Assembly (NCBI RefSeq): GCF_007997005.1 | Contig: NZ_VOSL01000010.1 | Location: 1 to 64,000, forward strand | DNA: 64,000 nt | Reading direction: 5' to 3' | Origin: Lujinxingia vulgaris | GTDB taxonomy: Bacteria > Myxococcota_A > Bradymonadia > Bradymonadales > Bradymonadaceae | Part shown: positions 47,662 through 57,352 of the stretch, one piece after another | Layout: the number at the start of each line of letters is the position of its first letter | How positions within the stretch are numbered: the first letter of the stretch is position 1 | Translations under genes and position numbers: made by a program | The notes under the pieces: generated by a model | What the model was told of the DNA's origin: nothing | The model's database searches: none | The model's input: only the letters and a program-made list of their open reading frames with translations

Positions 47662-47843
47662 CACCCGTTCCCTCATGCCCGAAACCCGTTCTTCATGCCC
47701 CGGCGGTGCGTCACGCGCGCGCCGGAGGCGATCGTCTGAAACCATCTGCGGATCATCGTCGTCGCGATATCCCGATGGTAGCCGCGGCCTCAAACACATT
47801 GCAAACGCCGCAGCGCGTCATCGCACCGCGGCGCCTTTCATCC

Positions 47844-49958
47844 TCACTCGACTTCAACTTCGCCGTGGGTAAGCACCGGCTGCCCCTTCTCGTTGAGCGT
47901 CTCCAGACCATATCGCCCCGGCTCCACCTCCCAGAGACGCGTCGTCAGCTGCTGGCCGCGAAAGACCGGCCGCGCAAAGCGCACCTTCATGCGCTTGAGC
48001 CGCTCGACGCGTCCGTCGGCCACGCCCTCCACCGCCGCGCGCGCCGCAAAGGCCATCGTGCACAGCCCGTGCAAGATCACATCCGGAAGTCCCGCTGCGC
48101 GGGCCACCTCCTCGTCGACGTGAATGGGGTTATGATCGCCCGAGGCCGCCGCGTAACGCCGCGGCTGATCCTCGGCCACCACCTGCTCCTGGCTGAAAAC
48201 AACCTCCGGCGACTCCCGCTCCTCCTCGCCAGCGCGTGCCTTCTTCGAGTCGTTGCTCTTCTTCGGGCTCGTGCCATCGGAGGGCTTACGCACAAAGAGC
48301 GCGCTCGACGCCTCCACCACAACCTCCCCCTCCCGCATCAGGCGCTGACGCACCTCGATAAGCCACCCCGAGGACTTCTCCTCCACCGACGCGATCTCCG
48401 AGCGCGGCGACACAAGATCCCAGGGGCGCAGCACATCGTGGAAGATCATCTCCTGCTCCCCGTGCACCAGGCGCAGCATATCGGCGTTGAGCTCCTCATC
48501 CGTCATCGCCGCCTCCAGCGCACCGATGAGCGGCTGCACCGCAAAAAGCGGCGCGGCCACAAGCCCCCCCTCGGCCTCCTCGCTCAGGTAGCGCGCCTGG
48601 CGATCATCGACCGCCTCCGCATACGCGATCATCTCGGAAGGCTTAAGGTGACGCGCGGGCATCTTGAATTTTTTGCCCACAACCTCCCCGTTGGGGCCTT
48701 CGGCCCCCTGACCGCCCCCCTCCGATGCCGCGCTCGGGGACTGCGCATCCGCCGCGCCGCCTGCGGCGATCGCCCCGGCCGCCTGCAAATCAAAGAACGA
48801 CGCGAACTTCATCAACGCCCCCATGGTGTCGGCTTTGATCTTCCCGGCCATAAAGGCCTTCTGCGCCGAGAGCTGGCCGGCGGCAAGCTCAATGAGCGTC
48901 TGGGCGCTGTCGAACTCCACCTTTGCGCTCACTTTGTCGGGTGCCCCCTCCACAAAGCTCGCTCTCCCTTCGTTGACGCGCAGCCCAAAGGTCCCGGCGC
49001 CGCGCACCTCAAAGACCAGCCCGGCGTCCCAGCTCGCGCCGGCCTCCCGGTCGAAGACCTGCGGGAGCGCCTCAAAGATCGCCCGCGCCCTTGCCGCATC
49101 TTCGCCAGCGGCCTCGCCACCGGTGCCGGCCGGCGCGGTGATGGCCTCAAAGTTCTCGCCAACCGCCTCCAGCGTCCAGGCCTGCTCCCGCTCCACCCCG
49201 GGCGTCGTCTCCATCACATACTCAAAATAGTGGCGCCCATGCGCCCCGAACACGCGCCCCGAGACCCCGGCGGCCTCCTCACTCGCGAGCCACATGACCA
49301 GCGGCGCGACGTCTTCCGCCGCATAGCTCTCGGGCACCATATCGAGCTCTTCGGTCATGCGGGTCTTGGCCACCGGCGCGATCGCGTTGCAGGTGACCTT
49401 GTAGCGCGCGCACTCCAGCGCCACCACGCGCGTCAGCCCGGCGATGCCGGCCTTGGCCGCGCCGTAGTTGGTCTGCCCGAAGTTTCCCTTAAGCCCCGCA
49501 TACGACGAGGTGTTGATGATGCGCCCCCCCTGGCCGGCCTTGATCATCGCCTCCACGGCGAACTTCGTGACCAGGAAGGTCCCCTTAAGATGCACGTCGA
49601 TGACCTGATCCCACATCGCCTCATTCATGCGCACAAGGGTCTTGTCGCGCAGGATGCCAGCGTTGTTGATCACAATATCCAGGCGACCAAAGCTCTCGAT
49701 GGCGCGGGTCACCATCGCCTGCGCGTCGTCGGCGCTGGCGACCGAGCCGCGGTCGGCCACGGCCTTGCCGCCCAGCGCTTTGATCTCGTCGACGACCTTC
49801 TCGGCCAGGGCCTGCCCTTCATCTTCACCGTGGCGGCTTACGCCCAGGTCATTGACCACCACCGAAGCACCGCCCTTCGCCAGCGCCAGCGCATACGCGC
49901 GCCCCAACCCGCCCCCGGCGCCGGTGACCAACGCAACCTTTCCATCAAACGCACCCAT
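47844..49958 (-). CDS. SDR-SCP2-MaoC multifunctional beta-oxidation enzyme
   Basis: This 704-residue fusion resembles peroxisomal multifunctional enzyme 2 but with a different domain order. Residues about 1-260 are a short-chain dehydrogenase (TGAGGGLGRA nucleotide loop, NNAGI, S/YxxxK in SSYAGLKG / NYGAAKAG). About 300-415 is an SCP2 sterol/acyl carrier domain. About 430-704 is a tandem hotdog hydratase with the MaoC motif GDHNPIHVD (about 606-614). It would hydrate enoyl-CoA and oxidise the hydroxyacyl-CoA. AGAGGAG precedes the ATG. The thiolase gene lies 80 bp upstream on the same strand. Confidence 0.9.
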   Translation of the reverse strand: MGAFDGKVALVTGAGGGLGRAYALALAKGGASVVVNDLGVSRHGEDEGQALAEKVVDEIKALGGKAVADRGSVASADDAQAMVTRAIESFGRLDIVINNAGILRDKTLVRMNEAMWDQVIDVHLKGTFLVTKFAVEAMIKAGQGGRIINTSSYAGLKGNFGQTNYGAAKAGIAGLTRVVALECARYKVTCNAIAPVAKTRMTEELDMVPESYAAEDVAPLVMWLASEEAAGVSGRVFGAHGRHYFEYVMETTPGVEREQAWTLEAVGENFEAITAPAGTGGEAAGEDAARARAIFEALPQVFDREAGASWDAGLVFEVRGAGTFGLRVNEGRASFVEGAPDKVSAKVEFDSAQTLIELAAGQLSAQKAFMAGKIKADTMGALMKFASFFDLQAAGAIAAGGAADAQSPSAASEGGGQGAEGPNGEVVGKKFKMPARHLKPSEMIAYAEAVDDRQARYLSEEAEGGLVAAPLFAVQPLIGALEAAMTDEELNADMLRLVHGEQEMIFHDVLRPWDLVSPRSEIASVEEKSSGWLIEVRQRLMREGEVVVEASSALFVRKPSDGTSPKKSNDSKKARAGEEERESPEVVFSQEQVVAEDQPRRYAAASGDHNPIHVDEEVARAAGLPDVILHGLCTMAFAARAAVEGVADGRVERLKRMKVRFARPVFRGQQLTTRLWEVEPGRYGLETLNEKGQPVLTHGEVEVE

Positions 49959-50038
49959 CTTCACTCCTCTTGTAACCCTGCCCAAAGAAGGCATCCTCGA
50001 CGTCGCTCAACGCCGCGCTAAGACGCACGCAAACACGC

Positions 50039-51172
50039 TCAAACGCGCTCGATCACCGTGGCCACCGCCTGCCCGAACCCGATGCAGAGCGTCGCCAGGC
50101 CCAGCTCCACATCGCGACGCTCCATCTCGTGCAGAAGCGTCGTCATCAGACGCGCCCCCGAACATCCCAGCGGGTGACCCAGCGCCATCGCGCCGCCGTT
50201 GACGTTGGTGCGCTCCAAAAGCGCCTCCATGCCATCGGCACCTCCCAGCTCTTTCGCCCAGGCCAGCACCACCGAGGCAAAAGCCTCATTGACCTCAAAA
50301 AGATCGATATCGCCCAGGCCGAGCCCCGCCTTCTTGAGCGCCTTCTCAGTCGCGGGGATCGGACCGGTGAGCATGATCGTCGGGTCGACCCCGGCCAGCG
50401 CCATCGAGCGCACCCGCGCACGGGGTTTCAGCCCCAGGCGCTCGCCAGCTTCCGCCGAGCCGATGAGCACCGCCGCCGCGCCGTCGGAGATCTGACTGGA
50501 GCTTGCCGCCGTGATTACGCCGTCTTTCTGAAAGGCCGGGCGCAACTTCGCGACCTTCTCATAGGTCGAGTCGGCCCGCGGCCCCTCGTCGTGCTCGAGG
50601 CCGAAAACCGGCGCGATCTCGCGCTCAAAACGCCCTTTTTCCATCGCCGCAAGCGCGCGACGGTGGCTCTCCACCGCCAGCTCATCGAGCATGATGCGGC
50701 TCAAGCCCCAGCGCTCCGCGATCAAGTCGGCGCTCACCCCCTGAGAGACAATGTCGAAACGATCGGTGAGAAGATCGCTTAAGGGGCCGCTGTCCGAGCC
50801 CATCGCCACCCGGCTCATCGACTCCACCCCGGCGCCCACCACCAGATCGTGGGCGCCGCTCATCACCGCCTGCGCCGCGAAGTTGATGGTCGTCAGACTC
50901 GAGCCACACATCCGGTTAACGGTGGTGCCGCAGACCGTGATCGGGAAGCCCGCCACCAGCGCGGCGTTGCGCGCGATGTTGAGTCCCTGCTCGCCGAGCT
51001 GGGTCACACAGCCCATGATCACATCTTCGATCTCCGCCGGATCGACGCCGGCGCGATCCACCAGGGCGCGCAACACCGCCGCGGCCAGCTCATCGGGGCG
51101 CACCTCCGCAAGCCCGCCCTTTCGACGCCCGATGGGGCTTCGCACCGCTTCATACACATAGGCTTCTGCCAT
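50039..51172 (-). CDS. Acetyl-CoA acyltransferase (thiolase)
   Basis: This 377-residue thiolase has the catalytic Cys89 in NRMCGSSLTT, a GHPLGCSGARL block (His) and the C-terminal CIGFGQAVA block with the second Cys. It would cleave 3-ketoacyl-CoA in beta-oxidation or the reverse. It is the first gene of a pair with the SDR-SCP2-MaoC fusion 80 bp downstream, so together they would supply several steps of the cycle. The acyl-CoA dehydrogenase is not in the window. Confidence 0.95.
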   Translation of the reverse strand: MAEAYVYEAVRSPIGRRKGGLAEVRPDELAAAVLRALVDRAGVDPAEIEDVIMGCVTQLGEQGLNIARNAALVAGFPITVCGTTVNRMCGSSLTTINFAAQAVMSGAHDLVVGAGVESMSRVAMGSDSGPLSDLLTDRFDIVSQGVSADLIAERWGLSRIMLDELAVESHRRALAAMEKGRFEREIAPVFGLEHDEGPRADSTYEKVAKLRPAFQKDGVITAASSSQISDGAAAVLIGSAEAGERLGLKPRARVRSMALAGVDPTIMLTGPIPATEKALKKAGLGLGDIDLFEVNEAFASVVLAWAKELGGADGMEALLERTNVNGGAMALGHPLGCSGARLMTTLLHEMERRDVELGLATLCIGFGQAVATVIERV

Positions 51173-51295
51173 CACCCAACTCCCTTTATCAACGTCGCCA
51201 TTTTAGTGCCGCGCACACACGCAACTCACCCTCGCGCGCCGGGCCTCATCGCCGCTTTTTCAACGCCACACCATCTTCCCACGGGTCTGCCAGGC

Positions 51296-51643
51296 TCAGC
51301 CCGGCGGCCAGGAAAAGTCGCGTCCGCCCAGCACATGCACGTGCAGATGAAAGACCGTCTGCCCCACCTCCGCCCCGTTATTGACCACCAGCCGAAACCC
51401 GCTCTCCTCAAGGCCCTCCAGCCGCGCGACCTCTTTTGCGGCGAGCATCAGCTTGCCCAGCAGGAGCGCGTCGTCGTCTTCGGCGTGGCCCACGTTGACG
51501 ATGGGCTTTTTGGGGATCACCAGCACGTGCACCGGCGCGGCCGGGTTGATGTCCCGAAACGCCAGCACCTCGTCGGTCTCATAGACCTTGTCGCAGGGGA
51601 GCTCCCCGCGAATGATTTTCGAAAAGATCGTCTCCTCGCTCAC
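51296..51643 (-). CDS. HIT-family purine nucleoside phosphoramidase-like protein
   Basis: This 115-residue protein carries the histidine triad VFHLHVHVLGGR at the C-terminal side and the N-terminal SEETIFSKIIRGELPCDKVYE of HinT-like proteins. Members hydrolyse AMP-linked phosphoramidates. It is cytosolic and probably monocistronic. The exact substrate is unknown. Confidence 0.94.
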   Translation of the reverse strand: MSEETIFSKIIRGELPCDKVYETDEVLAFRDINPAAPVHVLVIPKKPIVNVGHAEDDDALLLGKLMLAAKEVARLEGLEESGFRLVVNNGAEVGQTVFHLHVHVLGGRDFSWPPG

Positions 51644-51781
51644 ATCATCTCCTGACGCAGTTTATCAACGCTTCCATCCCCCGATCCTGCACACATGTTC
51701 CTCAGTGCCGCAAAACCATAGGCTCGCCGCGGCCCTTTGCCAAACCGGTTCACACTTTGTTTCAACGTGGCGGGCTCAGGC

Positions 51782-52735
51782 CTAACCCTCATCCTCCCGC
51801 TTCTTTTGCTTTTCCCCCTCCGCGGTGACGCGGGAAGGGCGCGGCCCCAGAAACGCGATCGCACCGGGCTGCACCGAAAACGCGAACTCCTGGCCGGGAA
51901 AACTCTCCCCATCGAGGTTCAGCGGCACCTCCTCCTCAAAACGAAGATGCGCCTCTTTGACCTGACGGTAGACGATGTCGTGGCAGTCGGTGGCCTCGGG
52001 CTGATTGACCAGCTCGCGCATCTGCCGAACCATCTCGGTGAGCCCCATCGCCGGCACGATCACCAGATCGAGCAGGCCATCGTCGACCTCAGCAGCCGGG
52101 CAGAAGTTCCAGCCACCGCCGGACTGCGGGCCGTTTCCCACAAAGATAAAGGCCGCCTCCCCCTCCCACTCCAGCCCCGGGGCGCGGGCCTGAAGCCGAT
52201 GCACGGGCATATCAAAGGCCGCCGGGATGGCCTTGACGAAGTAGGCCAGACTTCCGGCCACATCTTTAAAGCCGCGGGAGGTCTCGGCGGTCACCGTCGC
52301 GCCCACTCCGGCGGTCGCCATATTGATAAAATGACGGTCGTTGATGCGCCCCACATCCACCGGCCAGGGCTCGCCACCAAGCCAGCTTGCAAGTTGAACG
52401 GCGCCCCCTTTGGGGTCGACGCCCAGCGCCGTCAAAAAGTCGTTGCCCGTCCCGTAGGGGAGCCCCGCCATCGCCGGGCGCTGCGCCTCATCAAGGGCCA
52501 TCAGGGCGTTGGCGACCTCGTGCAGAGTGCCGTCGCCGCCGCAGGCCACCACCAGATCGGCCTTGTCTGCGGCAGCCTCTTGCACCGCGCGCGCGCCGTC
52601 ACCCTTCTCCCAGGTGGGGCGCGGGCAGACCGTGTAGCCCGCATCACGGAGCACGCTCACCACCTCGCGCACATCCTCATCGGCCGCTGAGCTCGGATTG
52701 AGCACCAGGTATATCGTCGCGTCTTGTTTCATCAT
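51782..52735 (-). CDS. Diacylglycerol/lipid kinase family protein (YegS-like)
   Basis: This 317-residue protein starts ATGATG and contains the GGDGTLHEVANAL ATP/Mg motif (about 65-78), GLPYGTGNDFLTALG and a C-terminal beta-sandwich domain. YegS/DagK-type enzymes phosphorylate lipids such as diacylglycerol or phosphatidylglycerol at the inner membrane. The lipid substrate is inferred. Its C-terminus ends in a Lys/Glu-rich tail. Confidence 0.88.
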   Translation of the reverse strand: MMKQDATIYLVLNPSSAADEDVREVVSVLRDAGYTVCPRPTWEKGDGARAVQEAAADKADLVVACGGDGTLHEVANALMALDEAQRPAMAGLPYGTGNDFLTALGVDPKGGAVQLASWLGGEPWPVDVGRINDRHFINMATAGVGATVTAETSRGFKDVAGSLAYFVKAIPAAFDMPVHRLQARAPGLEWEGEAAFIFVGNGPQSGGGWNFCPAAEVDDGLLDLVIVPAMGLTEMVRQMRELVNQPEATDCHDIVYRQVKEAHLRFEEEVPLNLDGESFPGQEFAFSVQPGAIAFLGPRPSRVTAEGEKQKKREDEG

Positions 52736-52884
52736 CGCGAACCTCATTCGGAGTCAGCGCGGAGCATCGGCGCGCTTATTGAAATGTTGCTCGTCTCGCT
52801 CTAACCTTCGCGCCGCACTCAACTTTCAAAGTTTTCGACGTTGTTTTTGTCGTCGCATCACCCGCGACGCCTACGGAGGATAGA

Positions 52885-55476
52885 ATGAACCGTGCGCTTT
52901 TACGACGCGTTCGTCGGCAGATGCTGACGAGCCTGATGATCATCACGCTGAGCCTGAGTCTGGGCGCGTGCGGCTCCGATGACGGCGGTGCCAACACCCC
53001 CGACGCCGGCGATCTCCGCGACGTGGGCACCGACGCCGAAGATCCCGGCGACGCTGAAGATCCCGAAGACACCGAAGCTCCCGATGATACGGGCGATTGC
53101 GACGTCTGCACCCCGGGCACCTCGCGCTGCACCGACGAGGGCGCGCAGAGCTGCGTGAGCCTGCAGGGCTGCGCGCAGTGGGCCGACCCGGTGGCCTGTC
53201 AGGACGACGAGGTCTGCACCGGCGGGCGCTGCGCGGCCGGCTGCGAGGAGATCTGCGAGCTCGACGCCAGCGAATGCTCCGGCGAAGGCGTGCGCACCTG
53301 CGTTGAGAACGTCGACGGCTGCCCGGAGTGGTCTGCGGTTGAAGCCTGCGAAGACGATCTGATCTGCTCCGGCGGCCAGTGCCAGTCGAGCTGCGAGGAT
53401 GCCTGCACCGAGGGCGAACTTCGCTGCGATGGCGAAGGCGCCTTCCAGGCCTGCGAGCAGCAGAGCACGGGATGCCTGGACTGGTCGGCCACCGAATCCT
53501 GCAGCGAAAACCTCACCTGTGACGAGGGCATCTGCATCGGCTGCACCGATGGCGAGGAGCGCTGCTCGGCCGACGCCACCGCAGTTGAAACCTGCCAGAG
53601 CGGTGAGTGGGTGGCGAGCCAGTCCTGCCCCTTAAGCTGCTCGGCCGGACAGTGCGACGACCAGGTCGCCTGCCAGCCCGGCGCTCGCCGATGCAACGGC
53701 CAGGTCGCCGAGCTTTGCAACGCCACGGGCACCGCCTACCTGCACGTAGCCACCTGCGCGGTGAGCTGCGACGCGGGGCTCTGCACCGGCGCCTGTGAGC
53801 CCGGCCAGCGGCGCTGCAACGGTCAGAACGTCGAGACCTGCAACACTGCCGGCACCGCCTGGGAAATTGCCGAAACCTGCGATGGAAGTTGCGACATCAC
53901 CTCATCGACCTGTGCGCTCGATGAGCTCGACATCACCGCCGACACCAACCTCGATGGGCTGATCGTCGTCGACGGCCCCTTCATCGTGCGCCCCGGCGTC
54001 ACCGTGACCAGCCCCAACGGTGACCTGACCATCCGCGCAAGCTCCATCCATGTGGAACTGGGCGGCTCGATTGTCCTCGCACCCACCGGCCAGAACCTCG
54101 CCGGCAAGGGCAATGACGGCTACTACTGCGGCTACCCCTCCTACGTGTACACCGATGGCACCGGCGGGGGCTACGGCACCCGCGGCCAGGCCGCGACCTG
54201 CCGCTCCGGCGGCTCAATTCACGGTGGAGAAGCGAACTCCGATGTCAGCGTCGGTAGCCCCGGTGGCAAGGGATACGGCAACAACGGCACCCCCGGTGGT
54301 CTGGGCGGCGGTCGCCTGAGCCTGGAAGCCAGCACCATTCTCATTGAAGGCAGCCTGCGTGCCGACGGTCAAAATGTTCTGGACGGCGCCACCTACCAGG
54401 GCGGCGCGGGCTCCGGCGGCGGCATTCGTCTGGCAGCCGATGACCTTATTGTCTCCGGTACCATCAGTACCGCGGGAGGCACCACCGACAGCGGCGGAGG
54501 CTCTGGTGGTGAGGGGCGCATCAAGCTCTTCTACGGCGACTCCATCGAGGTCACCGGCACCATCACCGGCGTCCTCACGCAAGACATCCTGCCTCCGCTG
54601 CAACTCTTCAGCTCGACGCACCCGGTCAGCGATCGCGTCTACAATGACGACTTTGAGACCATCGCGCTGAGCTGGGAGCGGCCCTTCCCCGGCCTCCAGG
54701 GCTACTACCACCGCCTCGATCGCGCGGCCTACACCCTGGTGGAGCCCTCCAACGGCCAGTTCACCGACCAGGATGTGATCACCTACACCCGCGACGACGT
54801 CTCCGCCGGGCGCAACTACCTGCACGTCACCTCCGTCGACAGTGGCTTTGAGGTCGGTGAGTCGCCCACGCACTTCACCGTGCGCCTGACCGACGGGCCG
54901 CCCACCCTCTCCAGCGACACCCACGCCAATCAGGCGCAGTTCTACAACAACGACGACGCCTTCATTCGCTGGTCCGATCGCCACGACGACAGCAACTTCA
55001 CCGGCTACCGCTACGTCGTCGACCGTTATGGCGACACCGTCCCCACCCACGACGATCTGGCGCTGCCTGTCACCCAGAAACAAATCCTGCTGGCCGATCT
55101 GGAGCCCGGCATCTGGGCCTTCCACCTGGTCTCGGTCGACACGATGGGCTACCTCAACCGAAGCTCCTCCACCTACCTGCTGCGCATCGGCGACGATCCG
55201 GGCAAGGGCTCGATCAGTGGCATTGTGACCGACAGCGGCGGACAGCCTGTGGCGGGCGCCACCATCTCGCTCAACCGCGGGCTTATCAACGACACGGTGC
55301 CCGCGGTGCTCACCACCGCCAGCGGTACCTTTAACCTGCAGAATGTCCCGGCCGGGGAGTGGGAAGTCGGCGTCTACATCGAAGGCGCGACCGCCGGAAC
55401 GTTCCACCTCACCCACACCCACGACATCGTGGTCCATGCCGATCAGACCACCAACGTCACCGTCAACATGCCCTGA
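52885..55476 (+). CDS. Large surface lipoprotein with Cys-rich repeats
   Basis: This 863-residue protein has a lipobox ending LGAC, an acidic DAEDPEDTEAPDD linker, and about seven Cys-rich repeat modules (about 70-330; pattern CxxGxRRCNGQ...CNTAGTAW). A glycine-rich repetitive region (about 340-560; GGGYGTRG, GGAGSGGG) follows. Two fibronectin/Ig-like segments come next, and then a carboxypeptidase-regulatory-like domain (ISGIVTDSGGQPVAGATISL). The layout suggests an adhesin or matrix-binding surface protein. GGAGGAT precedes the ATG. Confidence 0.85.
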   Translation: MNRALLRRVRRQMLTSLMIITLSLSLGACGSDDGGANTPDAGDLRDVGTDAEDPGDAEDPEDTEAPDDTGDCDVCTPGTSRCTDEGAQSCVSLQGCAQWADPVACQDDEVCTGGRCAAGCEEICELDASECSGEGVRTCVENVDGCPEWSAVEACEDDLICSGGQCQSSCEDACTEGELRCDGEGAFQACEQQSTGCLDWSATESCSENLTCDEGICIGCTDGEERCSADATAVETCQSGEWVASQSCPLSCSAGQCDDQVACQPGARRCNGQVAELCNATGTAYLHVATCAVSCDAGLCTGACEPGQRRCNGQNVETCNTAGTAWEIAETCDGSCDITSSTCALDELDITADTNLDGLIVVDGPFIVRPGVTVTSPNGDLTIRASSIHVELGGSIVLAPTGQNLAGKGNDGYYCGYPSYVYTDGTGGGYGTRGQAATCRSGGSIHGGEANSDVSVGSPGGKGYGNNGTPGGLGGGRLSLEASTILIEGSLRADGQNVLDGATYQGGAGSGGGIRLAADDLIVSGTISTAGGTTDSGGGSGGEGRIKLFYGDSIEVTGTITGVLTQDILPPLQLFSSTHPVSDRVYNDDFETIALSWERPFPGLQGYYHRLDRAAYTLVEPSNGQFTDQDVITYTRDDVSAGRNYLHVTSVDSGFEVGESPTHFTVRLTDGPPTLSSDTHANQAQFYNNDDAFIRWSDRHDDSNFTGYRYVVDRYGDTVPTHDDLALPVTQKQILLADLEPGIWAFHLVSVDTMGYLNRSSSTYLLRIGDDPGKGSISGIVTDSGGQPVAGATISLNRGLINDTVPAVLTTASGTFNLQNVPAGEWEVGVYIEGATAGTFHLTHTHDIVVHADQTTNVTVNMP

Positions 55477-55533
55477 TCTCGGCCCCCTGACGTGGCGTCA
55501 TACGCCTTCGTAAGACGCTCCACTCAAGCCCGA

Positions 55534-55568
55534 CAGGCGCGAAAATCCTCCTTTGATTTTCGCGCCTG
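55534..55568 (+). terminator. 14-bp inverted-repeat terminator
   Basis: CAGGCGCGAAAATC pairs perfectly with GATTTTCGCGCCTG across a 7-nt loop, 58 bp after the large lipoprotein stop. The following CTTTGCTTAACG is modestly T-rich. Confidence 0.8.
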
Positions 55569-55746
55569 CTTTGCTTAACGTCGCACGCAATTGACGCAAC
55601 GCAACATGCGCTCACCGCCGGGAAGCGCCCCCGAGCCGCCCCTGACCGATAAGTCAGCCGCAGGGTTGATCCTCACGCCCGCTTTTGCTTTGCTGACCTT
55701 ACCTTGTTCCAGAATGCTGATTCCGCCCCACCCAAAAGGAGCCTCT

Positions 55747-56139
55747 ATGCGCTACAACGTTGGCCGAAAGACTGGCTGGTTCGCGCTGCTGATAAGCGCG
55801 CTGCTCATGGCCAGCGCCTGCAACGTCGGCGACACCGCCAACCGTCAACCCACCCCCGATGACCAGGTTGAGGAAGACACCGGTAACGACCCCGAGGAAG
55901 ACACCGGTAACGATCCGAACCCCGAGGAAGACACCGGTAACGACCCCGATCCCGAAGAAGACACCGGTAACGACCCCGAACCGGCAGCTCCCGTGGGCTC
56001 AATCGTGCAGCAGAGCTCCGGCGCCCAGAAAGCCAGCTCGGAGAGTTACCAACTTCGCCTCAACCTCGGCGCTCCGACCCCAGCTCCCGCAGAGAGCGCA
56101 AGCTACAAAGCCCGACCGGCCACCGCCGCCGGCAACTGA
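55747..56139 (+). CDS. Short repeat lipoprotein
   Basis: This 130-residue protein has a lipobox ending MASAC. It carries four copies of an eight-residue unit EEDTGNDP (with small insertions, about 40-77) and a short C-terminal part. It starts at ATG 55747 with AGGAG 5 bp upstream. It lies 86 bp before the next gene on the same strand and is probably coexpressed with it. The short exact peptide repeat suggests strand-slippage expansion. Confidence 0.75.
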   Translation: MRYNVGRKTGWFALLISALLMASACNVGDTANRQPTPDDQVEEDTGNDPEEDTGNDPNPEEDTGNDPDPEEDTGNDPEPAAPVGSIVQQSSGAQKASSESYQLRLNLGAPTPAPAESASYKARPATAAGN

Positions 56140-56225
56140 TGTCAATGACTGAACCTTAATGACCCTATCGAGCGTCGGCACATGCCTCACAGACCACGCT
56201 CGAGAGAACCCGAGGAGCCCACACC

Positions 56226-57020
56226 ATGAACACCTCTAAACTGCTTACCAGCCTCGCCGCAGCCCTGGCCGCCACTGCCCTGGCGCTGCCCTCGGCGCTC
56301 GCGGAGACGCCCGCCCTCTACCCCGTCCAGGGCTACCTCACCGACACCGATGGTGAGCCCATCGACGGTGAGCTCGACATCCGCTTTCGCCTCTACGATG
56401 AGTCCGAAAACGACGTCTTCACCGAGCTCGCCACGGTGAACATCGACAACGGCGCCTTCACCCACTACGTCGGCTCGGTGGAGACCCTCGACGCCGAACT
56501 TTTCGCGCAGTACACCGAGCTCTCGCTCGGCATCAAAGTCGGTACCGACAGCGAGATGAGCCCGCGCATGGCCCTGGGCTCGGTGCCTTACGCCGCGCGC
56601 GCGACCACCGCCGCCATCGCTGACGTCGCCGTGGCCCTCGACGGCTTCAACCCCGTGGACTTCGTCCCCCGCGACGAGGCGGGCTCCATCACCGCCGGCA
56701 TGCTCGCTGCGGGCGCGGTGGATGTGGACGCCGTCGATGGCGCGCTGCCCATCTACCGCGTGACCAACGGCTACTGCGATGTGCGTCCGGGAACGTTGTC
56801 ATTTAACACGAAGTGTTATGCCAACCAGAAGCATGTTGGTTCGTGCAACAATTCATGTGCCGCTGGACAAGTCCAGGTTCGCGGATGCGACGGTCGATGC
56901 ACCTGTCAGACAAGCTTCATTATTCTTCCCTGCCCAGGTTGCCCCAGCCCCCCTCCCAACCCCTGGCCCTCAGTACCTCAGTGCGACAACACCCTGGTCG
57001 GCCACATCCTACCCCAGTGA
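56226..57020 (+). CDS. Secreted protein with Cys-rich, low-GC C-terminus
   Basis: This 264-residue protein has a clear signal peptide (LLTSLAAALAATALALPSALA). A domain at about 30-175 follows (ALYPVQGYLTDTDGEPIDGEL, MSPRMALGSVPYAARA), of a type often seen in tail-fibre-like or surface proteins. The last ~70 residues are Cys- and Pro-rich (CNNSCAAGQVQVRGCDGRC, PCPGCPSPPPNPWP). That part of the gene is clearly less GC-rich and uses unusual codons, suggesting a later addition. Its function is unknown. Confidence 0.7.
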   Translation: MNTSKLLTSLAAALAATALALPSALAETPALYPVQGYLTDTDGEPIDGELDIRFRLYDESENDVFTELATVNIDNGAFTHYVGSVETLDAELFAQYTELSLGIKVGTDSEMSPRMALGSVPYAARATTAAIADVAVALDGFNPVDFVPRDEAGSITAGMLAAGAVDVDAVDGALPIYRVTNGYCDVRPGTLSFNTKCYANQKHVGSCNNSCAAGQVQVRGCDGRCTCQTSFIILPCPGCPSPPPNPWPSVPQCDNTLVGHILPQ

Positions 57021-57090
57021 TGCCTTGCGCCTCACTGCTGCATCAAGCTAAGGCGCTGCTACGCGCCTGAACCCTGCAGCCCGCACTCCG

Positions 57091-57124
57091 AAACCCGCCC
57101 AGGCCCATCCTGTGGCGGGTTTTG
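57091..57124 (+). terminator. Terminator after the 56226 gene
   Basis: AAACCCGCC pairs with GGCGGGTTT, with an inner CAGG-CCCAT-CCTG helix, followed by T residues. Confidence 0.8.
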
Positions 57125-57154
57125 GAGTTCTTGGGATAGGTTGCCTTCCCGCAT

Positions 57155-57312
57155 GTCCGAACGCCTGGCACCCGTGCAACGTCTGAAAAAGATCGAACGC
57201 CTGGCACCCGATCATCGCGATTTGTCCGAACGCCTGGCACCCGATCATCGCGATTTGTCCGAACGCCTGGCACCCGATCATCGCGACATGTTCGAACGCC
57301 TGGCACCCGATC
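57155..57312 (+). repeat. Tandem repeat array (5 units)
   Basis: Cores start at about 57155, 57191, 57224, 57257 and 57290, mostly with 33-bp period and ATCGCGATTT spacers. It sits between the convergent secreted protein and acyltransferase genes, about 40 bp from the acyltransferase stop. Confidence 0.93.
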
Positions 57313-57352
57313 ACCGCCTCCCCCCCTCATTGTCATATTCACGACCTGAGGC

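Noticed and set aside
47706-50021. Long plus-strand open frame opposite the SDR-SCP2-MaoC gene
   Set aside because: It is an antisense frame of high-GC codons with Arg/His-rich, low-complexity composition and no motif.
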